From JAFMPW01 sp041743085 (GTDB lineage Bacteria; Bacteroidota; Bacteroidia; Flavobacteriales; Flavobacteriaceae): DNA of 64,000 nt. Made by a program: the position numbers and the translations under genes. Position 1 is the stretch's first letter, and each line of letters starts with the position of its first letter. The stretch covers positions 176,086 through 240,085 of the forward strand of contig JBGTNL010000038.1 of assembly GCA_041743085.1 (NCBI GenBank), read 5' to 3'. Below the pieces are notes generated by a model. That model had not been told where the DNA came from, did not search any database, and worked only from the letters and a program-made list of their open reading frames with translations. Positions 32,509 through 41,545 of this stretch are shown here, piece after piece.

Positions 32509-33450
32509 TTACAAAAGCCCCCGACCTGTTTTTTTAAGTTTTCCTTCAAGCTTATACTCCCGTACCAATTTGTCTAAAATACCATTGATGAAAATACTGC
32601 TTTTTGGTGTAGAATACTCTTTGGCTATTTCCAGATATTCATTAATGGTAACCCGTTCCGGGATCGAAGGAAAATTCAATAATTCGCATATTGCCATTTT
32701 CAATAGAATAGCATCAATATCCGCTATCCGGTCCTTATCCCAATTGGGAGTTTTCCCTTCAATTTCTTTCACCAATGCCGTATTGTCAAGGAGGGTTTTG
32801 GTAAGCAGTTTTTTGGCGAAATCCAGATCTTCCTTATCCTTAAGTAACCTTGGCAGATAAAATGACGGATGCTGATTTTCCCTTACTTTCTTTAAATGTT
32901 TTAAAATAAAGGTGTTGACAAGGGGAATATCGTCTACCCAGGTGAGTTTGTCATCTTCAAAATATTCGTAGATCTTGTCGTTCGGGGCAATAATCTCTTT
33001 AAAAAGGTCTATTAGGAGGTTTTTATCTTCCTCATAGGAACTTTTAGGATCAGACATATACTTATCATATAAGGTGCTTTCAACTATTTCCTTATATAAA
33101 ATTTTTACATACTCTTCATTTAGATACCAGTTGTTTAATTTGCGTTTGGTTAATTCACTACCCAAGATCTCATTATTTGCAATTTGGAGAAGCGGAGCAT
33201 TCTTCAGGAACTTATCTTGGCGGGGATAGCTGTCGGATGAGGGCGCGACGTATTTTTTAGAAGTTACGTGCTTTTTCGCCATTTGATGAAGTTCCCTTAA
33301 AAGGCTCAAGATCACAAGATAGAGGGAATAGGTATTATCTACGCTTACCTTTAAGAATTTCTCCTGTTTCTCCAGCGAATCATCGGCGGATTGTGTTAAC
33401 GCATAAATACATTGCATTACTTTAACCCGAATATGCCTTCTTGTAAGCAT
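32509..33450 (-). CDS. nusB: Transcription antitermination protein NusB, long Bacteroidota form
   Basis: 313 residues from MLTRRHIRVKVMQCIYALTQ; upstream in-frame residues to 33519 lack likeness. NusB acts with NusE on boxA of rRNA leaders. The core NusB domain is the C-terminal part (DRIADIDAILLKMAICELLN, then RVTINEYLEIAKEYSTPKSS and FINGILDKL); the first 150 residues are the N-terminal extension seen in Bacteroidota, about twice the length of E. coli NusB (139). First gene of the nusB-DUF1573-yajC unit; divergent from the ABC exporter. Confidence 0.93.
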   Translation of the reverse strand: MLTRRHIRVKVMQCIYALTQSADDSLEKQEKFLKVSVDNTYSLYLVILSLLRELHQMAKKHVTSKKYVAPSSDSYPRQDKFLKNAPLLQIANNEILGSELTKRKLNNWYLNEEYVKILYKEIVESTLYDKYMSDPKSSYEEDKNLLIDLFKEIIAPNDKIYEYFEDDKLTWVDDIPLVNTFILKHLKKVRENQHPSFYLPRLLKDKEDLDFAKKLLTKTLLDNTALVKEIEGKTPNWDKDRIADIDAILLKMAICELLNFPSIPERVTINEYLEIAKEYSTPKSSIFINGILDKLVREYKLEGKLKKTGRGLL

Positions 33451-33489
33451 TTTAAAAGAACTATAATTTTGATTGATCTTGTGACAGGG

Positions 33490-33497
33490 CAAAAATA
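33490..33497 (-). promoter_or_regulatory. Putative -7 box of nusB
   Basis: TATTTTTG on the minus strand fits TAnnTTTG, 40 bp ahead of the nusB start. Confidence 0.4.
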
Positions 33498-33579
33498 GCA
33501 ATCTATTTTTAATTAGCATCTATAATGTGGGAGACCATATCTTATAAGTTCTATAACATTTCCTTTGTCCCCAATCCGC

Positions 33580-33587
33580 TATCTTTG
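33580..33587 (+). promoter_or_regulatory. Putative -7 box of the ABC exporter gene
   Basis: TATCTTTG fits TAnnTTTG, 44 bp ahead of the start at 33631. Confidence 0.45.
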
Positions 33588-33630
33588 GCGAACCATTTGT
33601 GACACAAAACCATCCTAGCCTACCACCTGC

Positions 33631-35385
33631 ATGAAGGAACTGAAACATCTCAATAAATATTTCCGAAAGTATTGGCTGAAACTCGTTGTTGGTATCATCA
33701 TCACCATTATTGCCCGTATCTTTCAATTGGTGATGCCTTCCTACGTGAAAAAATCTATTGAAGTGGTAGAGGATTATATGGCCAATACCATAGGGGAACA
33801 ATCGGCACGGGATTTACTCTTTGAATATATTCTGGTCATTATTGGAGCAGCGTTACTTTCCGGATTTTTTACCTTTTTAATGCGGCAAACGATCATAAAT
33901 GTATCAAGATATATAGAATTCGATCTGAAGAATGAGATTTTTGATCATTACCAATTTCTCAGTCTTAACTTTTATAAAAAAAACAGAACGGGGGATCTGA
34001 TGAACAGGATCAGCGAAGATGTGAGCCAGGTCCGTCTCTACGCCGGCCCGGCAATCATGTACGGCATACAAACGTTAACGTTATTTGTTTGCCTTATTCC
34101 ACTGATGTTTATAAAAGCGCCCACAATCGCATTTTATTCTCTCTTGCCCCTGCCAATTCTTTCGGTATTGATTTACCAGATCAGTAAAGTTATTCACAGA
34201 CGGAGTACAAAGGTACAGGAATACCTTTCTGCGCTATCTACCTTTGCACAGGAATCATTTTCTGGCGTATCGGTCATAAAGGCCTACAGCCTGGAGCCTC
34301 AGATCAATACCGAGGTAAGGGCGCTGGCTTTGGAGGGAAAGGATAAGAGTATGGATCTTGCTAAAGTGGACGCCTGGTTTTTCCCATTGATGATTTTGCT
34401 CATTGGGATTAGCAACATTTTTGTGATCTACGTGGGTGGAAGGCAATACATTAGTGGTGAGATAGAATCGGTAGGGACCATTGCAGAATTTATCCTGTAC
34501 GTAAATATGCTTACCTGGCCGGTCGCCATAGTGGGATGGCTAACTTCGCTTGTACAAAGGGCCGAAGCTTCTCAGAAAAGGATCAACGAATTTTTAGAAG
34601 AAAAACCCTCAATTAAAAACCAGGTTACAGAACCAACACCCATCAGGGGTAAAATAACATTCGATCATGTAACTTTTACCTATGAGGACACTCTTATTAC
34701 AGCTCTCAGGGACATTTCTTTCACGGTCAATGAAGGAGAAACGGTCGCTTTTATTGGCAAAACCGGATCCGGAAAATCCACCATTCTCGATCTAGTTGCG
34801 AGATTGTATGATGGAAGTTCAGGGAGCATTTTAATAGACGATACCCCTATTCACCAATTGAATATTAAAAGCCTGCGCTCCGCAATAGGGGCGGTTCCCC
34901 AGGATGCTTTTTTGTTTTCCGATACCATCAGAAACAATATCAGGTTCGGAAAGGAAGATGCCTCAGAGGATGAGATCATAACAGTGGCTAAAATGGCTGT
35001 CGTACATGAAAATATTATGGGCTTTGCAAATCAGTACGACACCGTTTTGGGAGAACGGGGCATTACCCTGAGTGGGGGACAAAAACAACGGGTGTCCATA
35101 GCACGGGCCCTTTTGAAGGATCCTGAGATCTATTTGTTCGATGATTGTTTATCTGCCGTTGATACGGAAACCGAGGAGGCTATTTTGAACAACCTCAAGA
35201 AGGCCTCCAGAAATCGTACTACGCTTATCGTAAGCCACAGGGTCTCTTCCGCCAAGAATGCGGATAAGATTATTGTCCTGGAGGACGGAACAATACTGCA
35301 GGAAGGCACACACAACATGCTAATTGAACAGGAAGGGTATTACAAAGAACTATATTACAGTCAGCTATCCGAGAAAGAAAACTAG
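33631..35385 (+). CDS. ABC exporter half-transporter (MsbA/MdlB-like)
   Basis: 584 residues; fused membrane and ATPase domains acting as a dimer. Membrane domain about residues 1-315 with six helices (LVVGIIITIIARIFQLVMPS; ILVIIGAALLSGFFTFLM). ATPase domain: Walker A FIGKTGSGKSTILDL (about 374-388), Q-loop VPQDAFLFS, signature TLSGGQKQRVSIARAL, Walker B IYLFDDCLSAVD, H-loop LIVSHRVSS. The residue after Walker B is Asp (F-D-D) instead of the usual catalytic Glu, as in some MdlA-type or heterodimeric subunits, but no partner gene is adjacent. Substrate unknown; lipid or drug export fits the family. Confidence 0.93.
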   Translation: MKELKHLNKYFRKYWLKLVVGIIITIIARIFQLVMPSYVKKSIEVVEDYMANTIGEQSARDLLFEYILVIIGAALLSGFFTFLMRQTIINVSRYIEFDLKNEIFDHYQFLSLNFYKKNRTGDLMNRISEDVSQVRLYAGPAIMYGIQTLTLFVCLIPLMFIKAPTIAFYSLLPLPILSVLIYQISKVIHRRSTKVQEYLSALSTFAQESFSGVSVIKAYSLEPQINTEVRALALEGKDKSMDLAKVDAWFFPLMILLIGISNIFVIYVGGRQYISGEIESVGTIAEFILYVNMLTWPVAIVGWLTSLVQRAEASQKRINEFLEEKPSIKNQVTEPTPIRGKITFDHVTFTYEDTLITALRDISFTVNEGETVAFIGKTGSGKSTILDLVARLYDGSSGSILIDDTPIHQLNIKSLRSAIGAVPQDAFLFSDTIRNNIRFGKEDASEDEIITVAKMAVVHENIMGFANQYDTVLGERGITLSGGQKQRVSIARALLKDPEIYLFDDCLSAVDTETEEAILNNLKKASRNRTTLIVSHRVSSAKNADKIIVLEDGTILQEGTHNMLIEQEGYYKELYYSQLSEKEN

Positions 35386-35391
35386 AAAAAT

Positions 35392-35423
35392 TTTGTTTCC
35401 TTGGCTTTTTTTTCACACTTTTG
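35392..35423 (+). promoter_or_regulatory. Putative promoter of the PUR-like gene
   Basis: TTTG at 35392-35395 and CACTTTTG at 35416-35423 with a 20-bp spacer, close to the Bacteroidota pattern TTTG-N19-21-TAnnTTTG (first base C instead of T). Start codon at 35465. Confidence 0.4.
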
Positions 35424-35464
35424 ACGATAAATTATATTCAAATACTAACTACAATTAGACGGAA

Positions 35465-35836
35465 ATGAGTGAAAAAGATTTAATGGATCAGGAAGAGATC
35501 TTCTCCAAAGTTTTAAGGGCCGGGAGAAGAACATATTTTTTCGATGTTCGAAGTACAAAGGCAGAAGACTATTATCTAACCATCACCGAGAGCAAGAAAT
35601 TCACCCACGATGATGGCTCATTCCACTACAAAAAACACAAAATATACCTTTACAAGGAAGATTTTGAATCTTTCAGGGAAATCATGTCTGAAATGATGGA
35701 TTACATCATTGATGAAAAAGGTGTGGAGGTGATCTCGGAACGGCATCAATCTGACTTTAAAAAAGAGGAACCCGGCGAGAACGGTCAGCCTAAATCAACG
35801 GACAGCTTTACAGACGTGGATTTCGATGATATTTAG
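35465..35836 (+). CDS. DUF3276 / PUR-alpha-like nucleic-acid-binding protein
   Basis: 123 residues. The conserved block is VLRAGRRTYFFDVRSTKAED, YYLTITESKKF and HKIYLYKEDFESFREIM, the PUR-repeat fold that binds single-stranded nucleic acid; Bacteroidota and spirochaetes have this short one-repeat form. The C-terminal 35 residues are acidic and hydrophilic and probably disordered. Regulates or protects ssDNA/RNA in studied relatives; the role here is inferred. Own promoter and terminator, so a single-gene unit. Confidence 0.92.
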   Translation: MSEKDLMDQEEIFSKVLRAGRRTYFFDVRSTKAEDYYLTITESKKFTHDDGSFHYKKHKIYLYKEDFESFREIMSEMMDYIIDEKGVEVISERHQSDFKKEEPGENGQPKSTDSFTDVDFDDI

Positions 35837-35863
35837 AAGCATTCCTATCTTAAAAAAAATGCT

Positions 35864-35895
35864 AACGGCCTTTGATTTAAAGGGCCGTTTTTTAT
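35864..35895 (+). terminator. Terminator of the PUR-like gene
   Basis: Stem AACGGCC (35864-35870) / GGCCGTT (35883-35889), extendable through TTT/AAA, followed by a T-run. Confidence 0.85.
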
Positions 35896-36128
35896 TTTTA
35901 TACGTCCGTGAACAGCGTTCGGGGAATTTCTTTTATTAATTCTTTTATTAATAAAGTAAAAAAGACTGATTTGAAAACTACAAAAATGGAGCTTCCAAGG
36001 ATCAGACACTGGTATACTAAGGGGACGGAGGAGTATCTTGGCACGGATATCATAGTTTAAAAAATTGAATAGGCATCCAAAATAATTCCCGAGGCTTTAA
36101 AATAATTCATCTAAACCAATTCCAGAGC

Positions 36129-38651
36129 ATGAAGAAACTTCTAGCAGCAGTATGCATAGTGATTTTTCAGAATATATGGGGCCAGGATTCCCTGGACATA
36201 AATTACTATTTACCTCAAAACATTACCTATAATGAGAATATCCCCACTCCTAAAGAAATTATTGGTCATGAGGTAGGAGAATGGCATGTTACCCATGACA
36301 AACTCATGTATTATATGCAGGCTTTGGCAAACGCAAGTGACCGGATAACCATCGAAACAAGAGGCGATACGTTTGAGGGGAGGCCTGTTTTATTGTTAAC
36401 CGTAACCTCTCCTGAAAATCATGCGAATCTTGAAAAGATCCGCACGGATCACCTTTCATTATCGGAAAGCGCCGGTAATGATCTCCATATAGAGGATATG
36501 CCCATAGTAGTGTATCAGGGATTTTCCATTCACGGCAATGAACCCAGCGGTGCCAACGCCGGCCTGGCATATGCCTATTACCTTGCAGCGGCTGAGGGGC
36601 CAGAAATTGAAGGGCTTTTGGACAATATGATTATCCTTATGGATCCTTCCTTTAATCCTGATGGCCTGCAGCGTTTTGCGTATTGGGCAAACACCAATAA
36701 AAGCATTCAATTAAATTCCGATAATAACGAAAGGGAATATCATGAAGTTTGGCCGAGGGGCAGAACAAATCACTATTGGTTTGATATGAACCGAGACTGG
36801 CTTCCTGTGCAACTTCCTGAAAGCAGGGCCCGTATAAAGACCTTTCACAAATGGTTGCCAAATATCCTGACGGACCATCATGAAATGGGGACTAATTCTA
36901 CTTTCTTTTTTCAGCCCGGAGAACCGACCAGGGTGCATCCCCTTACTCCCAAATTGAACCAGGAACTGACAACCGAGATAGGTACATATCATGCAAAAGC
37001 GTTAGACAAGATTGGCTCTCTTTACTATTCTGAAGAAAATTATGACGACTATTTTTATGGCAAAGGGTCTACCTTCCCGGACGTCAATGGCAGTATCGGG
37101 ATATTGTTTGAGCAGGGCAGTTCCCGGGGCCACATCCAGGAAAGTGAAAATGGCACCCTTACCTTTCCTTTCACTATTCGCAACCAGTTTACCGCCGCAC
37201 TATCCACTATTGAAGCAGCGAACGGCATGAGGGCAAAAATCCTCGACTATCAAAGGGATTTTTTCGTTAATACGCGGAACGAAGCTTCAAACAGCAAAAA
37301 AAAAGCCATTGTTTTTGGAGATAGCAAGGATGCAGCAAAAGCCTGGCATCTTGCCGAGATCCTTCAAAGGCATAAGATCAAATTTCATGAGCTGAAAAAT
37401 GATGCTACCATAGAAGGCAAGAAATATACCAAAGGCCATAGCTATGTTGTTCCTATGGATCAAAAGAATCACCGACTCGTTCAGGCCATGTTTGAAAAGC
37501 GGACCACCTTTACAGACAGTCTTTTCTATGACATCTCGGCATGGACCTTCCCCCTGGCCTTTAATGTGGACTATAAAGAACTTTCATCGCTGACAGATGC
37601 GGGCGATGAAATTACAGACCTGAAACCCCTGCAGGGAATCCTGAGTGTACAAAGCAATTATGCCTATTTGTTTGAATGGAATGAATACTACAGTCCCCGG
37701 GCCCTGAATCAAATAGTCAACAAAGGTTTAAGGGCGAAGGTAGCTAAATTACCTTTTTCACTGGAGGGGGTGAGCTACGACTACGGGACCATAATGATCC
37801 CGGTTCAAAATCAGACGTTGGGTTCGGATGCCCTTTACCAATTTTTACAGGAAGTAGCCCGTGAAAATTATCTCATTATTAATGGGGTGAATACAGGACT
37901 CACAAAAGGTATCGACCTTGGCAGTAATGATTTCGATCCCTTGAAAAAGCAGAAGGTGGCAATACTGGTGGGCGATGGTGTGCGCTCCTATGATGCAGGG
38001 GAGATCTGGCATCTGTTCGACACGCGCTATCACATGAAGCTCACAAAAATAGATGGCAACTATTTTAATACTGCCGATTTAAGCGAATACACGGATATCA
38101 TTCTTCCGAGTTTTGAAAATGATGCACTGGATAAAAAGGGAGCGGAAAAATTAACGGAATGGGTAAAAGAGGGAGGGACTCTGATAGGCTACCGGACCGC
38201 CGCAAATTGGTTCGACAAAAACGAATTGATGAAATTAAAATTCAGGAAAGATACTCTGGTGGCTAAAAATATCAGTTTTGAGGAACGCGGCAATTTTTCA
38301 GGGGCCCAGGTTACAGGAGGCGCTATTTTTGAGGCCAAACTAGACAGGTCGCACCCCATCAATTTCGGATATAAAAATGATCGGATCTCGCTTTTTAGAA
38401 ACAGCAATATCTATATAGAACCGGATAAAAACAGCTACAATAATCCCATCCAGTATACAAGTGATCCCCTACAGAGCGGGTATATATCCGAAGAAAACCT
38501 GGAGTTCATCAAAAACAGTGTGCCATTTGTTGTGAAACAAATGGGCAAAGGTAGAGTTATCCTCTTTACGGACAATACGAATTTCAGGGCTTTTTGGTAT
38601 GGTACCAATAAACTCCTGATGAACGCCATTTTTTTTGGGCAAATGATGTAA
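36129..38651 (+). CDS. Exported M14-family zinc carboxypeptidase-like protein
   Basis: 840 residues with a signal peptide (MKKLLAAVCIVIFQNIWGQD). The M14 domain covers about residues 45-400: zinc ligands in YQGFSIHGNEPSGANAG (H135 and E138), substrate-site region MDPSFNPDGLQRFAYW, DMNRDW, and the third zinc ligand in NILTDHHEMGTNSTFFF. The remaining 400 residues form a class-I glutamine-amidotransferase-like or beta-rich region (KVAILVGDGVRSYDAGEIWH; GRVILFTDNTNFRAFWY) common in this Bacteroidota subfamily. Likely degrades peptides in the periplasm. The putative catalytic Glu of M14 was not pinned down. Confidence 0.88.
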   Translation: MKKLLAAVCIVIFQNIWGQDSLDINYYLPQNITYNENIPTPKEIIGHEVGEWHVTHDKLMYYMQALANASDRITIETRGDTFEGRPVLLLTVTSPENHANLEKIRTDHLSLSESAGNDLHIEDMPIVVYQGFSIHGNEPSGANAGLAYAYYLAAAEGPEIEGLLDNMIILMDPSFNPDGLQRFAYWANTNKSIQLNSDNNEREYHEVWPRGRTNHYWFDMNRDWLPVQLPESRARIKTFHKWLPNILTDHHEMGTNSTFFFQPGEPTRVHPLTPKLNQELTTEIGTYHAKALDKIGSLYYSEENYDDYFYGKGSTFPDVNGSIGILFEQGSSRGHIQESENGTLTFPFTIRNQFTAALSTIEAANGMRAKILDYQRDFFVNTRNEASNSKKKAIVFGDSKDAAKAWHLAEILQRHKIKFHELKNDATIEGKKYTKGHSYVVPMDQKNHRLVQAMFEKRTTFTDSLFYDISAWTFPLAFNVDYKELSSLTDAGDEITDLKPLQGILSVQSNYAYLFEWNEYYSPRALNQIVNKGLRAKVAKLPFSLEGVSYDYGTIMIPVQNQTLGSDALYQFLQEVARENYLIINGVNTGLTKGIDLGSNDFDPLKKQKVAILVGDGVRSYDAGEIWHLFDTRYHMKLTKIDGNYFNTADLSEYTDIILPSFENDALDKKGAEKLTEWVKEGGTLIGYRTAANWFDKNELMKLKFRKDTLVAKNISFEERGNFSGAQVTGGAIFEAKLDRSHPINFGYKNDRISLFRNSNIYIEPDKNSYNNPIQYTSDPLQSGYISEENLEFIKNSVPFVVKQMGKGRVILFTDNTNFRAFWYGTNKLLMNAIFFGQMM

Positions 38652-38706
38652 TAAATTTTTGTTTCACGCAGGCATGCGGAAAGACAAAAGTTGGTTTTGC
38701 CACTAA

Positions 38707-38875
38707 AGGGAACCTCTAAAAACTCTGTTTGTAATGATAACGCAGGAATTTTTTTCGGATACAAGACACCAAAAGCGGAGTTTAGTCCCGATAGCTATCG
38801 GGAAATATTTTGGTAACGAAGTAGTTGGGAAAAAGAACAAATTGGCAACCAAAGTAGGGTTTTTAGAGATGCCCT
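38707..38875. repeat. MITE-like element, copy 2
   Basis: Inverted copy of 22847-23015. Terminal inverted repeats AGGGAACCTCTAAAAACTC (38707-38725) and GGGTTTTTAGAGATGCCCT (38857-38875; 16 of 19 paired). The internal palindrome CCCGATAGCTATCGGG is conserved. It lies between the convergent M14 peptidase and acyltransferase genes, and its end is 8 bp from the latter's stop codon. No clear target-site duplication. Confidence 0.85.
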
Positions 38876-38882
38876 AAATAGC

Positions 38883-39926
38883 CTACCTCAACTTTACATA
38901 CATCAAATTAAAGAGAAATAATCCCATAGCAAGCATCCCGGCAGTCGCAAAATTATGGAGATGACTGACCAGAATTAAAAGAAGGGCATAAAAAACCGGA
39001 AAGAATATAACGGAAAAAAGGAAACGGTAGGTACTCATGAATTCTATTTCCGGAACCTTTCTTTTAATAATCCCTCTCCAAATAAGCAAGACCGGAAAAT
39101 TCAGGATGTTGAAGATGATGTCCCAAAAACGAAAATACCGTGATGGGTTAGAAACCTCAGCTGTTTTCAGATCCCCGAACGAAAGATCTCCTACGAGTGC
39201 ATTTACTTTCCCTGGCTCCAGGTAATTGACCTTCATGCTATCCAATCTTTTTATTATAAATTCATACTGTTCTTCATTTTCAATATGTGTTGTCAAGAGC
39301 CTTATCTGCTCTGCCACCTTCTCCCTGATCTTCATGGAAGTTAATCTATGGTCTTTCGATTCGAATAAATTCCTCAGTTTCATATCCCTCCCAAAGTTGA
39401 AGGCCACGCTATCGGGAAAACCCGCTGCATTCACATAATTGATCCCGACAGGCACCAACCTGACGTCAAGGTCGGGATATTTCTCCAGAGTATTGAACAG
39501 AATGCGGGTAAAGCCCTTGCTTAATGGCCGAACGCGGCGTTTTATATTGTGGTTGGCTTCCGGGAAGATGAGAATAACTTCCTTATTGTAGAGCAGCCGG
39601 GAACAGGTATCAAATATCCCCAGATTTTTACTCAAAGAATCCCTTCCATCCCGAATTCTATAAATAGGCAGCATCCGTAATAAATTAAAAAATGATTTTA
39701 CCACTCTGTTGGTGAACACATCGGACCTGGTTAGAAAATAGGGAGACCTTTTACTGTAGGCGGCAATGAGAAGTGCATCCATCAGGGCGTTGTGATGGTT
39801 AGGCAATAAAAGTAGTGGCTTGTTTGGAGGCAATTGATGCAAGCCTTTCATCATTACTCTTTTATAATAACAAAAACATGCGAACCTTGCGGCCCTTTTG
39901 ATCAAAAAGTACGATATCTTTTTCAA
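38883..39926 (-). CDS. 1-acyl-glycerol-3-phosphate acyltransferase (PlsC-type)
   Basis: 347 residues; transfers an acyl chain to lysophosphatidate or a related lipid at the inner membrane. H(x4)D site in LLLPNHHNALMDALLIAAY, motif III-like region VILIFPEANHNIKRRVRPLS (FPE), and two C-terminal membrane helices (FLFSVIFFPVFYALLLILVS; LAMGLFLFNLMYV). The start is TTG, overlapping the TGA stop of the upstream transporter by three bases; the residues it adds (KKISYFLIKRAARFACFCYY) suit the family N-terminus, while the next Met is at residue 25. Translation is therefore likely coupled. Confidence 0.87.
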   Translation of the reverse strand: MKKISYFLIKRAARFACFCYYKRVMMKGLHQLPPNKPLLLLPNHHNALMDALLIAAYSKRSPYFLTRSDVFTNRVVKSFFNLLRMLPIYRIRDGRDSLSKNLGIFDTCSRLLYNKEVILIFPEANHNIKRRVRPLSKGFTRILFNTLEKYPDLDVRLVPVGINYVNAAGFPDSVAFNFGRDMKLRNLFESKDHRLTSMKIREKVAEQIRLLTTHIENEEQYEFIIKRLDSMKVNYLEPGKVNALVGDLSFGDLKTAEVSNPSRYFRFWDIIFNILNFPVLLIWRGIIKRKVPEIEFMSTYRFLFSVIFFPVFYALLLILVSHLHNFATAGMLAMGLFLFNLMYVKLR

Positions 39927-40840
39927 ACCAATTCTTTCTTTTTTATTGGTTTATATCCCCAGAACGCTGCAAGCAGCAAACCGGAAACCAAATGCCATAT
40001 TCCCCAAAATGCAGCCAGTAGGGCCATACCACCAAGGCCATCGAAAAATGCAAATATGAGCAAGAGGCCCAGACCCGAATTTTGAATTCCTGTTTCAATA
40101 GCCACGGTTCTGGAATCTTTTTGAGTTAATCCTAAAACTTTTGCGAATGAAAAGCCCGTTGCTATTGCGAACAAATTATGCAGGGCCACTATCCAAAAAA
40201 CATATGGGATGTAATCTGCAAAAATTGCACGATTGTTGTAAAGTGCCAGAAAAACCAGGGCTATGAAAAAAAACAAGGAACCCAGTTTAAAAATTTTTGA
40301 TAGCTTCCCGGCCAAAACCGGTTTTCTGTAATTAACCCACATCCCAAGAACCAAAGGAATTGCCAGTAAAAGTGATACCAATTTTATCATTTCAACGACC
40401 GGTATAGCAACCTCCTGTAGAATCGCTGAGGTAGGATCATACATTGCCCCCCAAAATTGCAAATTGAATGGGGTCATTAAAACGGCCAATAAGGTGGCAA
40501 TTGCCGTGAGGCTTACGGATAGGGCCGTATTGGCTTTTGCCAGATGCGAGATAAAATTGGAGACGTTTCCCCCCGGGCAGGCAGCAACCATGAACATGCC
40601 CATGGCAAAACTGGGCAGCGGTTCTATGATCCACACCAATAAAAAGGTAATAAAAGGCAACAATACAAACTGACTAAGCACTCCGGTAATTATTGTTCTG
40701 GGATTTCGTAACAGATATTTAAAATCGGCCATCGAAATTTCCAGGGCAATTCCGAACATAACCAGGGCCAATGACAAGTTTAGAATCCACAGGGTTTGGG
40801 TATCGAAATTGATACGAACGTTATCTATAACAGTTTCCAA
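39923..40840 (-). CDS. Bile acid:sodium symporter family protein
   Basis: 305 residues, about nine membrane helices. BASS family signatures: LSLALVMFGIALEISMADFK near the N-terminus, VAACPGGNVSNFISHLAKAN (the G-G-x-x-S-N sodium-site motif) and SRTVAIETGIQNSGLGLLLI with the conserved E-x-x-x-Q-N. Sodium-coupled import of organic anions is the family role; substrate unknown. The start is TTG (LETVIDN...); a CTG lies just upstream and an in-frame stop before that, so no ATG start is available near the N-terminus. Overlaps the acyltransferase gene. Confidence 0.9.
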   Translation of the reverse strand: METVIDNVRINFDTQTLWILNLSLALVMFGIALEISMADFKYLLRNPRTIITGVLSQFVLLPFITFLLVWIIEPLPSFAMGMFMVAACPGGNVSNFISHLAKANTALSVSLTAIATLLAVLMTPFNLQFWGAMYDPTSAILQEVAIPVVEMIKLVSLLLAIPLVLGMWVNYRKPVLAGKLSKIFKLGSLFFFIALVFLALYNNRAIFADYIPYVFWIVALHNLFAIATGFSFAKVLGLTQKDSRTVAIETGIQNSGLGLLLIFAFFDGLGGMALLAAFWGIWHLVSGLLLAAFWGYKPIKKKELV

Positions 40841-41139
40841 CAGCTATCAAAAAAATTAATGCTTCGGGCACCTTTGTTCAAGTTATAATTAGTTACATCT
40901 TGCCCGTAAACCCTTCCGAAGATAAGGCATTCGCTCCTAAAACCGATCATCTGCTTTTTTAGAAAATTTCATAGGGGCCCGGATTTACTTGTCTAAAAGT
41001 TCTTCTCTTTGGGATCTCCCGGAGGTAAATATTTTTTGAACCGCTCCTAAGCCAACAACTTGATATGCGGATTTTTTTCCTCCTTTTAATATGCTGCACG
41101 CTACTTGTCCCGGCAAAGTAATATCGTTACTGGCTCTGT
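40841..41139. other. Non-coding gap of about 300 bp
   Basis: Between the transporter and the small conserved protein. No gene, terminator or repeat recognised; a T-rich segment lies around 41000-41085. Confidence 0.5.
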
Positions 41140-41445
41140 TTATGAACGCAGTTTCAGTTTGTCTACCATTTCCTGCGGAATATTGCCTGAATATACTCCG
41201 TAAGCATCCAGAAGCAATCCTTTCTCTCCGCCGGTGGTTTCAATCACATATAGAATAGAGTTGTCATCGGGATTGGACATTCCTTCAAATCTATAGTGCT
41301 TAACAACTTTTAAGTCAGTGGCCGAATGCATAATTTTCTTCGATTTATTTTCTATCCCGACCGCACAAAGATTGAAATCTTCCGTATACCCTTTTCTTTG
41401 AAGATCGCTTATCGCCTGCGATAAAGTCTCATAAGAATTTTCCAT
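41140..41445 (-). CDS. Small conserved Bacteroidota protein, function unknown
   Basis: 101 residues, cytoplasmic. MENSYETLSQAISDLQRKGY, YTEDFNLCAVGIENKSK and HYRFEGMSNPDDNSILYVIE make a compact alpha/beta protein. Relatives in Flavobacteriaceae are, as I recall, sometimes named phosphoribosylpyrophosphate synthetase, but at 101 residues it cannot be that enzyme and no PRPP motif is seen. Single gene, convergent-free; divergent from the VOC gene. Confidence 0.75.
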   Translation of the reverse strand: MENSYETLSQAISDLQRKGYTEDFNLCAVGIENKSKKIMHSATDLKVVKHYRFEGMSNPDDNSILYVIETTGGEKGLLLDAYGVYSGNIPQEMVDKLKLRS

Positions 41446-41507
41446 TCCTTCCCCAATTTATACACAATAAATTAGGGATTCTTTCATCAAAAAACAAGCA
41501 TTGCTTT

Positions 41508-41515
41508 TAATTTTG
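41508..41515 (+). promoter_or_regulatory. Putative -7 box of the VOC-redoxin-cupin-GNAT operon
   Basis: TAATTTTG fits TAnnTTTG, 30 bp ahead of the VOC start codon. Confidence 0.4.
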
Positions 41516-41545
41516 CCGTTTTCTTCGTATTTTAAGATCAAAAAA

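Noticed and set aside
41140..41445. Naming this gene as phosphoribosylpyrophosphate synthetase
   Set aside because: Only 101 residues and no PRPP-binding motif.
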